From: an uncultured bacterium
Lineage (GTDB): Bacteria; Hydrogenedentota; Hydrogenedentia; Hydrogenedentales; Hydrogenedentaceae
Direction of reading: 5' to 3'
Length of the DNA: 64,000 nt
NCBI GenBank assembly: GCA_937124615.1
Contig: CAKZKR010000064.1
Coordinates: 35,193 to 99,192 of the forward strand
The notes beneath the pieces were generated by a model, which was given only the letters and a program-made list of their open reading frames with translations, ran no database searches and was not told the origin of the DNA. A program made the translations under genes and the position numbers. This document shows, in pieces, positions 9,256-19,104 of this stretch. Numbering within the stretch: the stretch's first letter is position 1; every line of letters begins with the position of its first letter.

Positions 9256-10431
9256 TCAACTGTCTTTAAACTCAATATTTAGCAACTTCCTCCGAACCTG
9301 CTCTAACGAAATCACTGAAATCCTTACCCGGTCCCTTTCTTCTATCCCATAAAAGGGTAGTTCCCAGTGAATTTCTTCTTTCTCATTTCCTGACAAATTT
9401 ACACATGTTACCTTTTTACTAAGGTCAGGATAAATTATTAAATTGTAAGCAAAAGGAAATTTTAACAGATACTCTTTCCTCAAATCAAATAATTTTTCTA
9501 TTTTTTGGTCATTTTCTATAGAAGGAAAAACCTCACCAAGGACAAAACTTTTTACTTTGGCCTGGATTAAACGGTAAATAACCATTCCTGCAGTCTGTGC
9601 GTCTATTATTGTAATAGATTTCTTTCTCTTTGCTAATATGTTATCCAATGCTTTTTCAAGAGAATAATCTTCTCCGGGTAGGATGAGACCTGGTAACTTT
9701 TGTTGAATTTTATTTTCCATTTCGTCTAATACTTTATCTGCTTCTTCTTCAGAACTTTCCTTGACAGCCAATCGTATGCGTACACATTCAGGTGATGCAA
9801 GAAGTCCTATTGTTGGAGATGAGGAATATAATAACTCACCTAATTTATCATCTATTCTTGATTCTCCCAAACCATAAACCTTTAATACTCTTATATATAG
9901 ACGATTTCCAATAGAATATTTATGACATAAAAAAGGAATAACCGTATTTTCAAACATAGGCCTTAATTCAAAAGGTACACCTGGAAGACACACAATATAT
10001 TTTGAATTATATTCCTTAATAAAGCCAGGAGCTGTACCGACAGGATTGTGTATTGGGATAGAATCTTTTGGAAGAAGTGCTTGTTTTTTGTTATTTTCTG
10101 AAACTTTAACGCCTCTTTTTTTCAATCTCTCAAATATCATTTGGTATAGTTCTGAATGGTAAATTAACTCACTATTTGTAGCCTCAGCAACACTTTCTCT
10201 TGTCATATCGTCTACGGTAGGTCCCAGTCCTCCACTGCATATTACTACATCGCTACGCAAGAAGGCTTCTTTTATTACATTAACTATTCTACTCTTATTG
10301 TCGCCGACTGTGGTTTTGCGATACACATCAACACCAATTTCAGAAAGTTTTTCCCCCATATAACTTGCATTTGTATCGATAATTTGACCTAACAGAAGTT
10401 CTGTTCCTATCATAACTAATTCAGCATTCAT
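9256..10431 (-). CDS. cinA: CinA-family protein with degenerate amidase domain
   Basis: 391 residues. The N-terminal MoaB/MoeA-like domain (about 1-170) is well preserved: IGTELLLGQIIDTNA, CSGGLGPTVDDMTRE, NPVGTAPGF and CLPGVPFEL. In CinA this domain is an ADP-ribose/CoA pyrophosphatase-type module. The linker domain follows to about 255. The C-terminal region should be the nicotinamide-nucleotide amidase with AESCTGG, but reads IDAQTAG at 276-282, so the serine nucleophile position is Ala. The rest of that domain is also short and poorly conserved. NMN deamidation is therefore unlikely, although the N-terminal activity may persist. It is transcribed divergently from hemW with a 78-base gap. 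Confidence 0.88.
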   Translation of the reverse strand: MNAELVMIGTELLLGQIIDTNASYMGEKLSEIGVDVYRKTTVGDNKSRIVNVIKEAFLRSDVVICSGGLGPTVDDMTRESVAEATNSELIYHSELYQMIFERLKKRGVKVSENNKKQALLPKDSIPIHNPVGTAPGFIKEYNSKYIVCLPGVPFELRPMFENTVIPFLCHKYSIGNRLYIRVLKVYGLGESRIDDKLGELLYSSSPTIGLLASPECVRIRLAVKESSEEEADKVLDEMENKIQQKLPGLILPGEDYSLEKALDNILAKRKKSITIIDAQTAGMVIYRLIQAKVKSFVLGEVFPSIENDQKIEKLFDLRKEYLLKFPFAYNLIIYPDLSKKVTCVNLSGNEKEEIHWELPFYGIEERDRVRISVISLEQVRRKLLNIEFKDS

Positions 10432-10492
10432 AAAATAACCTTTTTAAGTTTTATTAAACAGCATTAAAAGCGTTCATATTTCAAAAAAAAAT

Positions 10493-10503
10493 TATAATAT
10501 AAT
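10493..10503 (+). promoter_or_regulatory. Overlapping -10 elements just before the hemW ATG
   Basis: Two TATAAT hexamers overlap at 10493-10498 and 10498-10503. With the usual six to seven base spacing, transcription would begin about at the A of the hemW start codon at 10510. No ribosome binding site precedes that ATG. A good -35 is not obvious. This suggests a leaderless or near-leaderless hemW message. Confidence 0.4.
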
Positions 10504-10509
10504 ATCTGT

Positions 10510-11670
10510 ATGGAATTGAAAATGATAACAAGTATAGAACTATTACAAAAATATCAGCCAGAAGAAATAGGAGTATATATCCACATTCCATTTTGTAAAA
10601 TAAAATGTGAATATTGTGATTTTTTTAGCATTACTATAAATAATGATACAATAGACACTTATATATCAGCTCTGATAAATGAATTAGGAAATTTTTTTTA
10701 TCATAAAATTAAAATAAAAAGTATCTATATAGGAGGAGGGACACCATCTCTCTTAAAACCAACACAAATTGATAGAATTATTGCTCATGTTTATAAATCT
10801 TTTGGCTTATCAAACCCAGAGATTACAATAGAAGTAAATCCAGATGATATATCAGAAATATGGATAAAAGAAATAAAAAGTATCGGTATTAACAGGGTAA
10901 GTATAGGTGTTCAATCATTTTCAGATAAAGACTTAAGATATCTAGGAAGACGCCATGATGCAAGGAAAGCAATGAAAGCGTGTCAAATAATATCAGACTA
11001 TTTTAATAATTGGAGTTTAGACCTTATTTTTGGAATTCCTTTCCAAACTCAAAAGATTTGGGAAGAAAATTTAAGAACAGCAGTAAATTTAAATCCTTAT
11101 CATATATCAACTTATAATTTAACATTTGAAAAAGGAACTCCTTTATATAAAAACAAACTTAACGAAATGGCAGATGATGATTTGTGTCTTGAATTGTATA
11201 AATACGCTGAAATATATTTAAATTCGAATGCTTACAAACACTATGAAATTTCAAACTTTTCCAAACCAGGATTTGAATGTGTTCATAATTTAATATATTG
11301 GAACAACAAATATTATTTAGGAATAGGTACTGGCGCGTTTTCATTTTTAGGAAACATAAGATGTGCAAATTATTTTGATGTTGAAAAATACATAGAATTT
11401 CCGGGTATAAAAGATGAAAGAGATTATTTATCCAATAAGGAAGTCAAATTAGAAACTTTAGTCCAGTATTTTAGACTTACAGAAGGAATTGATGAAAATA
11501 TATATTTTCAAAGATTTTCTTCATCCATAATTGAAGATTTTGGTCCTGCATTAACAAACCTGATAAAAAAAGGACTTTTAGAGTATAATCAAGGGAGATT
11601 CAAGCCTACCCCACAAGGTTTCTATTTAAATAATGAGATAGGAAGAGAATTGTTAAATTGCATGGAATAA
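10510..11670 (+). CDS. hemW: Radical SAM HemW-like protein
   Basis: 386 residues. A radical SAM cluster motif C-x3-C-x2-C sits at Cys29, Cys33 and Cys36 in YIHIPFCKIKCEYCDFF, as in HemW (CPYCDF type). GGGTPSLL (SAM-binding), EVNPDDI and GVQSFSDKDLRYLGRRH follow, and the C-terminal HemN_C domain covers about 290-386. HemW is now regarded as a heme chaperone or transferase rather than a coproporphyrinogen dehydrogenase. The protein acts in the cytoplasm and uses SAM with a [4Fe-4S] cluster. An internal ATG at residue 5 is an alternative start, also without a ribosome binding site. A lipoprotein gene follows after 27 bases. No other heme genes are in the window. Confidence 0.88.
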   Translation: MELKMITSIELLQKYQPEEIGVYIHIPFCKIKCEYCDFFSITINNDTIDTYISALINELGNFFYHKIKIKSIYIGGGTPSLLKPTQIDRIIAHVYKSFGLSNPEITIEVNPDDISEIWIKEIKSIGINRVSIGVQSFSDKDLRYLGRRHDARKAMKACQIISDYFNNWSLDLIFGIPFQTQKIWEENLRTAVNLNPYHISTYNLTFEKGTPLYKNKLNEMADDDLCLELYKYAEIYLNSNAYKHYEISNFSKPGFECVHNLIYWNNKYYLGIGTGAFSFLGNIRCANYFDVEKYIEFPGIKDERDYLSNKEVKLETLVQYFRLTEGIDENIYFQRFSSSIIEDFGPALTNLIKKGLLEYNQGRFKPTPQGFYLNNEIGRELLNCME

Positions 11671-11697
11671 AAGGTTTTTAATAAAAAGGAATTGTGA

Positions 11698-12135
11698 ATG
11701 AAAAAAATAATAAAAGCATTTTGTTTATTATTTAGTTTATTGGGAATTATTTCAGGTTGTAACCAAAATAAAGAAAATGCGGACGATATAAAAGTAGAAC
11801 CTCTAATACCATCTGCTGGAACATATAATCAAAAAGAAATAAATACTAATGAAGCTAACCTTAGTGATAATGAATTACCTAAAAACGACCTTCACAGAAG
11901 CCTTATCGGTACATTCTGGAGATTTGAGGAATTTGATGTAAGGTTTTTAAGTAAAGATAAGGTACTATTAAAAGGTGGAGTTGTTAATAAACTAACTACC
12001 AAAGGAATTGAAGCAGAATACAAGATATATGATGATGGTATTATTGAAATAATGGTATTAGGTATGATAAAAACAGGTATGTGGGATGGTAAGAAACTGG
12101 TTATAGATGGTCTAATTGGAACACAGAAAAATTAA
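11698..12135 (+). CDS. Small lipoprotein of unknown function
   Basis: 145 residues. A type II signal peptide (MKKIIKAFCLLFSLLGIISGC) places the lipidated cysteine at residue 21. A polar, Asn/Glu-rich linker follows, then a small beta-rich domain from about residue 60 (LIGTFWRFEEFDVRFLSKDKVLL) to the end. That alternating hydrophobic pattern resembles lipocalin-like or META-like barrels, but I cannot assign a family. The codons match the neighbours. It is 27 bases downstream of hemW and converges on the GH78 gene. Confidence 0.7.
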   Translation: MKKIIKAFCLLFSLLGIISGCNQNKENADDIKVEPLIPSAGTYNQKEINTNEANLSDNELPKNDLHRSLIGTFWRFEEFDVRFLSKDKVLLKGGVVNKLTTKGIEAEYKIYDDGIIEIMVLGMIKTGMWDGKKLVIDGLIGTQKN

Positions 12136-12165
12136 TAACTTTTTATATAAATAAGTCTATCTTAA

Positions 12166-14958
12166 TTATTTTAATTTAATATTATATCTGCCATTTTGAA
12201 GTTTGAATATTACCTTATTTTTATATTTGGTGTATTCCGATACAGTGGTATTATTTTCCAATTCATTCTCATCTAAAGTTATTTTTTCAAAGCTGTCGGG
12301 CAAAATAATATTCGCTTTACAATTTGGAGGAATTTGGAGATACCAGTTAATTTCATTATCTATCTTTTCCCACTGGGAAACAATTTTTCCACGAACACTA
12401 TCGTATATACAGTTAACTTTCTGAATTGGTAATAGAAACATAGGCTTGACGGTTAATTCATCAAAACCATATGCAGTGTCAGACGGCGAAATTCCACCTA
12501 AATATTTATAAAACCATTCGCTTATCGAACCGAACATAGGATGGTTGTGAGAAAAAGTATTATCACTAAACTCCCAATGTTCCCAAAGAGTAGTCGCTCC
12601 ATTTTCTAACATAAAGCCCCAACCGGGAAAGTCCTTTTGCAAAACAATATTGTAAGCCAGGTCATATCTATCCATTTCACAAAGGGTACTCATCAGATAT
12701 TTTGTTCCAAAAATTCCTGTTGTTAGTTTGTTGTTTCGAGATATAACATCATTAATTAGCCAGTTTCCTGCAAGTGTTATTTCTTCTTGTTTTCCCATAT
12801 TAAATGAATAGTATAGAACTTGATTTGCTTGCGAACCAATACCAACTTTTCCATTCGTTACATCAAAAAATTTGCTGTTAAATTTTATTTTAATCTCTTC
12901 GCAGATCTTGTTGTAATAGTTTTCATCATCTTTTAACCCCAATATCCCTGCCAATTTTCTTAAAAGCACTGCGTTAAGATAATAATAAGCAGTAGCACTA
13001 ACTTCTACTTGTTTATCCACTATGCTTTCATGGTCCCCAATACATTGTTTAATAACCCCATCTTCTGCACTTTTCACTAACAATTCAAACCACTTTTTAG
13101 AATTCTGATATTGTTCTTCAATAATTGTTTTATCACCATAATACTGGTATAAATTCCAGAGAAGGAAAGGATGAACGGAACCCCATGCAATAGGAGCACT
13201 ACCTTCACCAAATCCACAGTCTGCGATACCTACAAACGGTGCAGTTTCTGTAAAACCTCCATTCGAGCGTATTTCATCGGCAAAATCTCTTACAACCTTT
13301 CTATAAAAAGCAGACATATCAAAATTAAAAATAGCAAACTCACTTGTAGATACAATATCTCCACCATAACCAAATTTTTCACGGTGTGGACAATCTGTTT
13401 GTACACTATGCAAGTTACTAATTAGAGTTTCCACACACATTTTCTGAATTTGATTAAGTAAAGGTTCTGATGTCTCAATTTCACCATTTTTCTCAACAGC
13501 AGTATAAAGTCGTTCTGCATATATTTCTTTTATATTTGAAAATTCACTAATACCGTCAATTTCTATGTACCGAAATCCATGGTAAGTAAAACGCGTTGTC
13601 AAAGTTTCAATACCTGTCCCTTTTATAATAAATACATCTTTTTGCTCAGCAGTAAACGGATCTTCAGAAATATCGGGTATCAGATGATTTTTAATTTGTC
13701 CCCAGACAGATGTCATCGGGTTTAAATTGCCATCAGGATAGAGTAGTTCACCATATCTAACCTGTATTTTTTGCCCTGTTGGGCCCTCGACCTTCATATA
13801 AATTCGACCTGCGAGATTTTGTCCAAAGTCTACTATCCACTTATTTTCTCCAACTCTTTCACTTCTTATAGGAGGATACTGTTCTCCAGTTTTAATAGGA
13901 GGTATAGGCTGAGCAATTAAACTGCCCACATTAACTTTATCCGGTATAAATGCATTTTTCCATTTAGAATCATCAAATTCAATACTATTATTCCAGCCTA
14001 CAGGGTCTTTTCTTCCATCATATTCCTCGCCAAGGTATATATTATTCTTTACTATAGGAGAAAGTTCTGTTTTCCAGGTATCGTCTGTTCCTATTATAGT
14101 TTTTGAACCATCCTCGAAAGATACTTCAATTTGTGCGATTACTTTGGGAATTCCAATTGTTAAATATTCTCTTAAATTAAATCGTTTCCACATTTTTAAT
14201 GGTAATGGGTTGTACCAACCTGAACCAACATGTACTCCAATTATATTATTTTTCTTATTAAGATAATCCGAAATGTCGTATACAGAATAGAATACTTTTT
14301 TTTGAAAATTTGTCCATCCGGGGTCCAATTCATGGTCACCCACTTTTTTTCCATTAATAAAACATTCATAGTATCCTAAACCTGTTATATATAACCTCGC
14401 TTTTTCAATTTCTTTCTCTAAATTAAAAGTTTTACGAAATAAGAGGGCCGGATTAAAATGAATGGTTTCTTTTCCTGATAAATTTCGCGGATAAATATCT
14501 ATTGCAGGTTCTATCCATTTACCTATCCAGTTTTCATTTGCTAACAAACCTGTTTCCCAAAAGGCAGGTCCACTATACAAAGATATGCGTCCTTTCTGGT
14601 CCCAGACACGAACCTTCCACCATACTCTTGTACCTTTTGGAATACTTTTACCTTGGTAAGTTATCTGTAATTCGTTTTTTTGAACTTTTCCAGTATCCCA
14701 AAAATCTCCTTCATTTTTGCTTAACTTTTCTTTGTCTGAAGAAACGATAACCTGATAGGCAGATTGAAATAAACCTTTTTCATTTGAAGGATTTTCTAAT
14801 TTCCATGTTAAACAAGGATTGGAGACATCAAGCCCAAGGGGGTTCTTTAAATACTCACAACGAAGGTCAAAAGGGATAATAGGAGAGGATTCTTCTGCCT
14901 GAATTGTTATTACTAAAGTTAAAAACAATAGACATAAAACAAAAAACACTTTCACCAT
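12166..14958 (-). CDS. Secreted alpha-L-rhamnosidase, GH78
   Basis: 930 residues with a signal peptide (about 1-21, ending AEE). The order fits GH78: an N-terminal fibronectin-like domain (LRCEYLKNPLGLDVSNPCLTW), the Bac_rhamnosid_N domain with LYITGLGYYECFINGKKVGD and DPGWTNF, the central beta-domain (WIVDFGQNLAGRIYMKVEGP), the (alpha/alpha)6 barrel with DCPHREKFGYGGD, and a C-terminal beta-sandwich. DCPHREK..GGD matches the family's DCPQREx..GWTGD acidic motif. The enzyme hydrolyses terminal alpha-L-rhamnose from polysaccharides or glycosides, probably in the periplasm or outside. It fits with the GH29 fucosidase and the sulfatase in this window as glycan degradation, though the three are not in one operon. 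Confidence 0.93.
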   Translation of the reverse strand: MVKVFFVLCLLFLTLVITIQAEESSPIIPFDLRCEYLKNPLGLDVSNPCLTWKLENPSNEKGLFQSAYQVIVSSDKEKLSKNEGDFWDTGKVQKNELQITYQGKSIPKGTRVWWKVRVWDQKGRISLYSGPAFWETGLLANENWIGKWIEPAIDIYPRNLSGKETIHFNPALLFRKTFNLEKEIEKARLYITGLGYYECFINGKKVGDHELDPGWTNFQKKVFYSVYDISDYLNKKNNIIGVHVGSGWYNPLPLKMWKRFNLREYLTIGIPKVIAQIEVSFEDGSKTIIGTDDTWKTELSPIVKNNIYLGEEYDGRKDPVGWNNSIEFDDSKWKNAFIPDKVNVGSLIAQPIPPIKTGEQYPPIRSERVGENKWIVDFGQNLAGRIYMKVEGPTGQKIQVRYGELLYPDGNLNPMTSVWGQIKNHLIPDISEDPFTAEQKDVFIIKGTGIETLTTRFTYHGFRYIEIDGISEFSNIKEIYAERLYTAVEKNGEIETSEPLLNQIQKMCVETLISNLHSVQTDCPHREKFGYGGDIVSTSEFAIFNFDMSAFYRKVVRDFADEIRSNGGFTETAPFVGIADCGFGEGSAPIAWGSVHPFLLWNLYQYYGDKTIIEEQYQNSKKWFELLVKSAEDGVIKQCIGDHESIVDKQVEVSATAYYYLNAVLLRKLAGILGLKDDENYYNKICEEIKIKFNSKFFDVTNGKVGIGSQANQVLYYSFNMGKQEEITLAGNWLINDVISRNNKLTTGIFGTKYLMSTLCEMDRYDLAYNIVLQKDFPGWGFMLENGATTLWEHWEFSDNTFSHNHPMFGSISEWFYKYLGGISPSDTAYGFDELTVKPMFLLPIQKVNCIYDSVRGKIVSQWEKIDNEINWYLQIPPNCKANIILPDSFEKITLDENELENNTTVSEYTKYKNKVIFKLQNGRYNIKLK

Positions 14959-14983
14959 AAAATTGCCCTTTCTATAATATATT

Positions 14984-16216
14984 TTAAGTTCCGATAGCAG
15001 AACTTAATGTAAGCATTGGTAATAGCATAGCAATAACAAGAAAACCAATGATTACACCCATGATAATAATTAAAAGAGGTTCAAACAAGGTAACCATAGC
15101 CTTAACAGCCCTGTCAACTTCAATATCATAGGCATCTGCAATTCTTTTCGCTATTACTCCAATTCTACCACTTTCTTCTCCAACAGCAAACATGCTTACA
15201 ACAATTGGTGGAAAATGAGGGCATTTCTTTAAACTATCACTAATACTTTCACCTTCCTTTACCAGTTCATGGGTGGATTGTACTTCATCTCGAATTACGG
15301 TATTGGTCATTGTTTCTCCTGTAATTCGTAATGCAGTAAGAACAGGAACCCCATTATCCATTAATGTCCCAAATGTTCTTGCAAACTTTGCCATTTCATA
15401 TTTTTGAATAACACCTCCCACAACAGGGAATTTCAGGAAAAAGGTATCTTTTTGTTTTTTGCCTTCTGATGTCTTTACATAAGAATATAACACCAATACA
15501 ATCCCAATTCCTACCAAAACAACAGCCCACCACCATGTACCCATAAAACCACAAAACTTCATAACGATAATAGTCGGTAATGGTAACTGGGCATTAAAAT
15601 CTTCGAATACTGCAATAAATTTTGGGAATACAAAAGACACAAGGATAAAAATGGCAATACTTCCCACGATTAATAAAAAAACAGGATAAATTAATGCAGA
15701 TACAACTTTTCCTCGTAATTCTTCTTCCTGTTCACTAAATGCAACTATTCTCCATAACACTTCATCCAACATTCCCCCTGTTTCCCCTGCTCGAACCATG
15801 CTACAATACATAGGCGAAAATATTGCAGGATGCTTCTCAAAAGCATCTGCAAGATTACTCCCCTTTTGGACATCTTCATAAATCTGTCTAACAATCCTGA
15901 CCATTGCTTGATTAGGGGTTTGGTCCATTATAGTTCTCAAAGCACGAGTCAAAACCATCCCCGACTCGAATAGATTCGCTAATTGCCGAAGAAATATATT
16001 CCGGTCCTTTAACTTTACTCTATCCCATCCAGACAGCAAAAGTTTTCTTTTTTCTCTCTTTTTATCTGAAGTGCCTGTATAGACTTCTTCTACTTTTAAC
16101 GGGAAGTAACCGAGCTCCCGGAGCCTGCTCACTGCAGATTTTCGAGATTCTGCTTCAATTTTCCCTTTAATAACTTCGGTCGGTCCTTTTTTTACCTCAT
16201 ATTCAAATGTCGGCAT
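14984..16216 (-). CDS. Type II secretion/type IV pilus inner-membrane platform protein
   Basis: 410 residues from the ATG at 16216, chosen because a GGAGGGG site lies just upstream and the family starts MPxFxYxxxxx. There are two repeated GspF/PilC cytoplasmic domains (about 65-190 and 270-395), each followed by membrane segments. Typical strings are FLRQLANLFESGMVLTRAL, GSNLADAFEKHPAIFSPMYCSMVRAGETGG, and KFARTFGTLMDNGVPVLTALRI. The protein is the membrane platform on which the GspE/PilB ATPase drives pseudopilus or pilus assembly. It overlaps the 3' end of the ATPase gene by 14 bases, so the two are translationally coupled. GspF and PilC cannot be separated by sequence alone. Confidence 0.92.
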   Translation of the reverse strand: MPTFEYEVKKGPTEVIKGKIEAESRKSAVSRLRELGYFPLKVEEVYTGTSDKKREKRKLLLSGWDRVKLKDRNIFLRQLANLFESGMVLTRALRTIMDQTPNQAMVRIVRQIYEDVQKGSNLADAFEKHPAIFSPMYCSMVRAGETGGMLDEVLWRIVAFSEQEEELRGKVVSALIYPVFLLIVGSIAIFILVSFVFPKFIAVFEDFNAQLPLPTIIVMKFCGFMGTWWWAVVLVGIGIVLVLYSYVKTSEGKKQKDTFFLKFPVVGGVIQKYEMAKFARTFGTLMDNGVPVLTALRITGETMTNTVIRDEVQSTHELVKEGESISDSLKKCPHFPPIVVSMFAVGEESGRIGVIAKRIADAYDIEVDRAVKAMVTLFEPLLIIIMGVIIGFLVIAMLLPMLTLSSAIGT

Positions 16217-17936
16217 GTATCCCCTCCATGATTTCTGCATCTGCAGTAACCCTTAAAACCTCCTCTACAGTTGTAGTCCCCTCAATGATCCTTTGCCAAC
16301 CAGAAGACCGTAATGTTTTCATACCTTCCGATAATGCCTGTTTTTTTATTGCAACAGAAGTAGCCCGCTGAACGGTTAGTTCTTTTATAGCAGGAGAAAA
16401 AGGCATAATCTCACAAATTGCCATCCGTCCACGATAGCCTGTGGAACGACAGCGTTCACATCCTTTCCCTTTATAAAACATGACTTTTTTATTTCCTTCC
16501 TTATAACCAAATTCCGCTTCTAAAACATACGGATCAGGTGTATCTTCAATTTTACATTCATTACAGATTTTACGGACAAGCCTCTGAGCCATTGAGGCAA
16601 TCAAAGTACTTGATATAAGAAAAGGTTCTACGCCCATATCTATTAATCGAGTAACTGCACCAGGGGCATCGTTTGTATGTAATGTGCTTAAAACCAAATG
16701 TCCTGTTAAACTGGAACGAATAGCCATCTCTGCTGTTTCATAATCACGAATTTCGCCAACGAGCATGATATCTGGATCATGACGAAGCATAGAACGTAAC
16801 CCTGTCGCAAAATCGAAACCTATCCTTGGATGTACCTGCATTTGTGTAATACCTGGCATCTGATATTCAATAGGGTCTTCAATTGTAATTATTTTTCTAT
16901 CGGTTCTGTTCAATTTGTCCAATGCAGCATATAGAGTTGTTGTTTTTCCGCTTCCTGTAGGACCTGTAACCAAAATAATTCCATACGGTTTTGTTATAAA
17001 AGAATTGAATAATTTTATGTCGTCATTGGAAAAACCTAACTTGTCAAGGGTTAAAAACATTGATGTTCTCGACAATATTCGAATATTAATGGTTTCTCCA
17101 TGAGGTGTGGGGAGAATTGAGACTCGCAAATCATACTTCCCATCACCTAAATTGGCTAAGATTTTTCCATCCTGTGGTAATCTTTTTTCTGCGATGTTTA
17201 GGTTTGCCATTATTTTTATACGGGAAACTATAGAAGAATGAAAATTTCTTATGGAAGGTGGTGTAGGTACTGTATGCAGAATCCCATCAATTCTAAACCG
17301 TACGCGCAAGTAATCATCAAACGGTTCTATATGAATATCGGTTGCTTCTGCACGAATTGCCTCTACAATTAATTCGTTTACAAACTTTATGATAGAGGCA
17401 TCAATCGTTTCATCGCCCAAATTTGCACTAATTGCTGTAGACTCTAAATTTACTTCTTCTCCAATGTGTTCTTCACTTACTAAAATTCTTTCTACTGTAT
17501 CAGCGCCTACACCATAGTATTCTTTAATCGCTCGTTGTATTTCTTTAGGCGTTGTTACTACAGGTTCAATCCTTTTTTTTAAAACAAGCCGTATATCATC
17601 AAGCAAACCTGCGTTGAGAGGGTCAGAAATAGCGACTACTAAAGTATTGTTTTTTTCTTTTATAGGGATAAATTCATAATGTGTGGCAAAACGAGCCGGT
17701 ACAGATTTGATAAGTTCTTGTGGAATTTCTATTTTGGATACAATCACAAAATTTAATCCACAATAATTTGCTAAAACAGAAAAAACGACCTCTTCTGTGG
17801 CTATTCCTTTTTGTAATAATATTTGGCTTATGGGAATCCCTTTTTCATTGGCTTCTTCTCTAATCTTTTTTGCCTGTTCATCATTGATAATTCCCTCTTT
17901 AACAAATTGCTTTTCAAAACTTTTAGGTTCAATCAT
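16203..17936 (-). CDS. GspE/PilB-type secretion ATPase
   Basis: 577 residues. The N-terminal T2SSE_N domain (about 1-145) is followed by the hexameric ATPase core. Visible motifs are Walker A GPTGSGKTT (about 325-333), the Asp box, Walker B MLVGEIRD, the His box LSTLHTNDAP, and a zinc-binding pair of CxxC motifs (CNEC and CERC, about 475-520). It powers pilin or pseudopilin polymerisation at the inner membrane. It is directly followed by the platform gene. No pilin, prepilin peptidase or secretin lies nearby, so these must be elsewhere in the genome. It could serve secretion of the exported glycosidases or type IV pili. Confidence 0.93.
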   Translation of the reverse strand: MIEPKSFEKQFVKEGIINDEQAKKIREEANEKGIPISQILLQKGIATEEVVFSVLANYCGLNFVIVSKIEIPQELIKSVPARFATHYEFIPIKEKNNTLVVAISDPLNAGLLDDIRLVLKKRIEPVVTTPKEIQRAIKEYYGVGADTVERILVSEEHIGEEVNLESTAISANLGDETIDASIIKFVNELIVEAIRAEATDIHIEPFDDYLRVRFRIDGILHTVPTPPSIRNFHSSIVSRIKIMANLNIAEKRLPQDGKILANLGDGKYDLRVSILPTPHGETINIRILSRTSMFLTLDKLGFSNDDIKLFNSFITKPYGIILVTGPTGSGKTTTLYAALDKLNRTDRKIITIEDPIEYQMPGITQMQVHPRIGFDFATGLRSMLRHDPDIMLVGEIRDYETAEMAIRSSLTGHLVLSTLHTNDAPGAVTRLIDMGVEPFLISSTLIASMAQRLVRKICNECKIEDTPDPYVLEAEFGYKEGNKKVMFYKGKGCERCRSTGYRGRMAICEIMPFSPAIKELTVQRATSVAIKKQALSEGMKTLRSSGWQRIIEGTTTVEEVLRVTADAEIMEGIHADI

Positions 17937-18027
17937 AAAAGAAAGATTTCCTTATATAGAAAAATAATTTAAAACACTACAATTATAAACAAAGAAACAT
18001 TCAGGAAGGGAAATTATTGGGGTATTA

Positions 18028-19104
18028 CTATTCTGAAAAGGATACAAGTTGTGTTAGTGCCTCATTAGCAAGAGAATGGAGTTGTTTTGAATCAGAATGG
18101 ACAACTGATTGGAAAAGCGTTCTCGCTTTTTCAAAATCTCTCATCTGGTTCCAATATAGATTGCCCAATACATAATTTACCTGAGCTATAGCAGTTGGTT
18201 CTGTTAAATACCCCTTTATATTCTCAAGAGCTCTTATATTTTTATCAGAGTTCTGACTACTGTTTGTATCCCCAAAACATTCTATCATAGATGAAACGGC
18301 TAAATTGGCAATCATTGTCCCTGGATAATTTGTTATGATTCTTTCCAATTGTTTTATAGGGTTATCATGACTTGTTATAGCAGAATTCAATGCATACAAA
18401 GGTTTAAAATTATCTCTTTTTGTTTCCTCCAAAAGGTTATAACGATAAACGGCTTCTGATGTAGAAGAGAATAATCGTGGATAGTTCTCCCGTAATTGTG
18501 AGTACAATCGATATGCTTCTTCATAATTCTCAGAAGTGGTATACTCTAAATCGGCTAATAAAAATAATGCCTGACCTGCAATGGATTTTCCTCTATTCTC
18601 TTTAATAATTTGTCTTAATTTATCTTTCTGTTTCTCAAGGGGACCCTCATAAGAAAGTGAAGTATCAACATTACTCGACAATAAAGAAGAAGATGTGTTA
18701 TTTTTTTCAATTCTATCTCTATTAAAAATATATACACTTAGGATACTGGATACAATAACGAGGAAAACAATTCCAAAACTATACACAAGTTTTAATTTAG
18801 GGTTGAATTGGGGAGAAGTGAGGTCTCTTTTTTCAGAAATTCTATTGAGGATATAAGGTAAAACATTTATGTCTTCATTAACATTAGTATTATTTAGCAC
18901 ACTCTGAATATGATTTAGTTTATATATAAAATCAAACAGATTATCATATTTTTCTTTACATTTATCGCAATGTTTAATATGCCCTTTTAGTTCTGACATT
19001 TCTTTATCACTAATCTCATCATAGCATGCTGAGACAATCAATTTCTCATAATAACTGCAAGGATAAAAAATGCAGTAAAGCCATGAAGTAAGTTCTACTT
19101 TCAT
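18028..19104 (-). CDS. Zinc-finger anti-sigma factor with TPR-like periplasmic domain
   Basis: 358 residues. The N-terminal part carries the anti-sigma zinc motif H-x3-C-x2-C (HIKHCDKC, about 43-50). A single membrane segment follows near 125-148 (LVYSFGIVFLVIVSSILSVYIF). The remaining 200 or so residues are helical repeats of TPR/YbgF type, for example GKSIAGQALFLLADLEY and NYEEAYRLYSQLRENYPRLF. The gene overlaps the upstream ECF sigma gene by 4 bases (ATGA), the classic sigma/anti-sigma arrangement. I infer that the zinc domain holds the sigma factor at the membrane and that the outer repeats sense or bind something in the periplasm. The ligand is unknown. Confidence 0.8.
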   Translation of the reverse strand: MKVELTSWLYCIFYPCSYYEKLIVSACYDEISDKEMSELKGHIKHCDKCKEKYDNLFDFIYKLNHIQSVLNNTNVNEDINVLPYILNRISEKRDLTSPQFNPKLKLVYSFGIVFLVIVSSILSVYIFNRDRIEKNNTSSSLLSSNVDTSLSYEGPLEKQKDKLRQIIKENRGKSIAGQALFLLADLEYTTSENYEEAYRLYSQLRENYPRLFSSTSEAVYRYNLLEETKRDNFKPLYALNSAITSHDNPIKQLERIITNYPGTMIANLAVSSMIECFGDTNSSQNSDKNIRALENIKGYLTEPTAIAQVNYVLGNLYWNQMRDFEKARTLFQSVVHSDSKQLHSLANEALTQLVSFSE

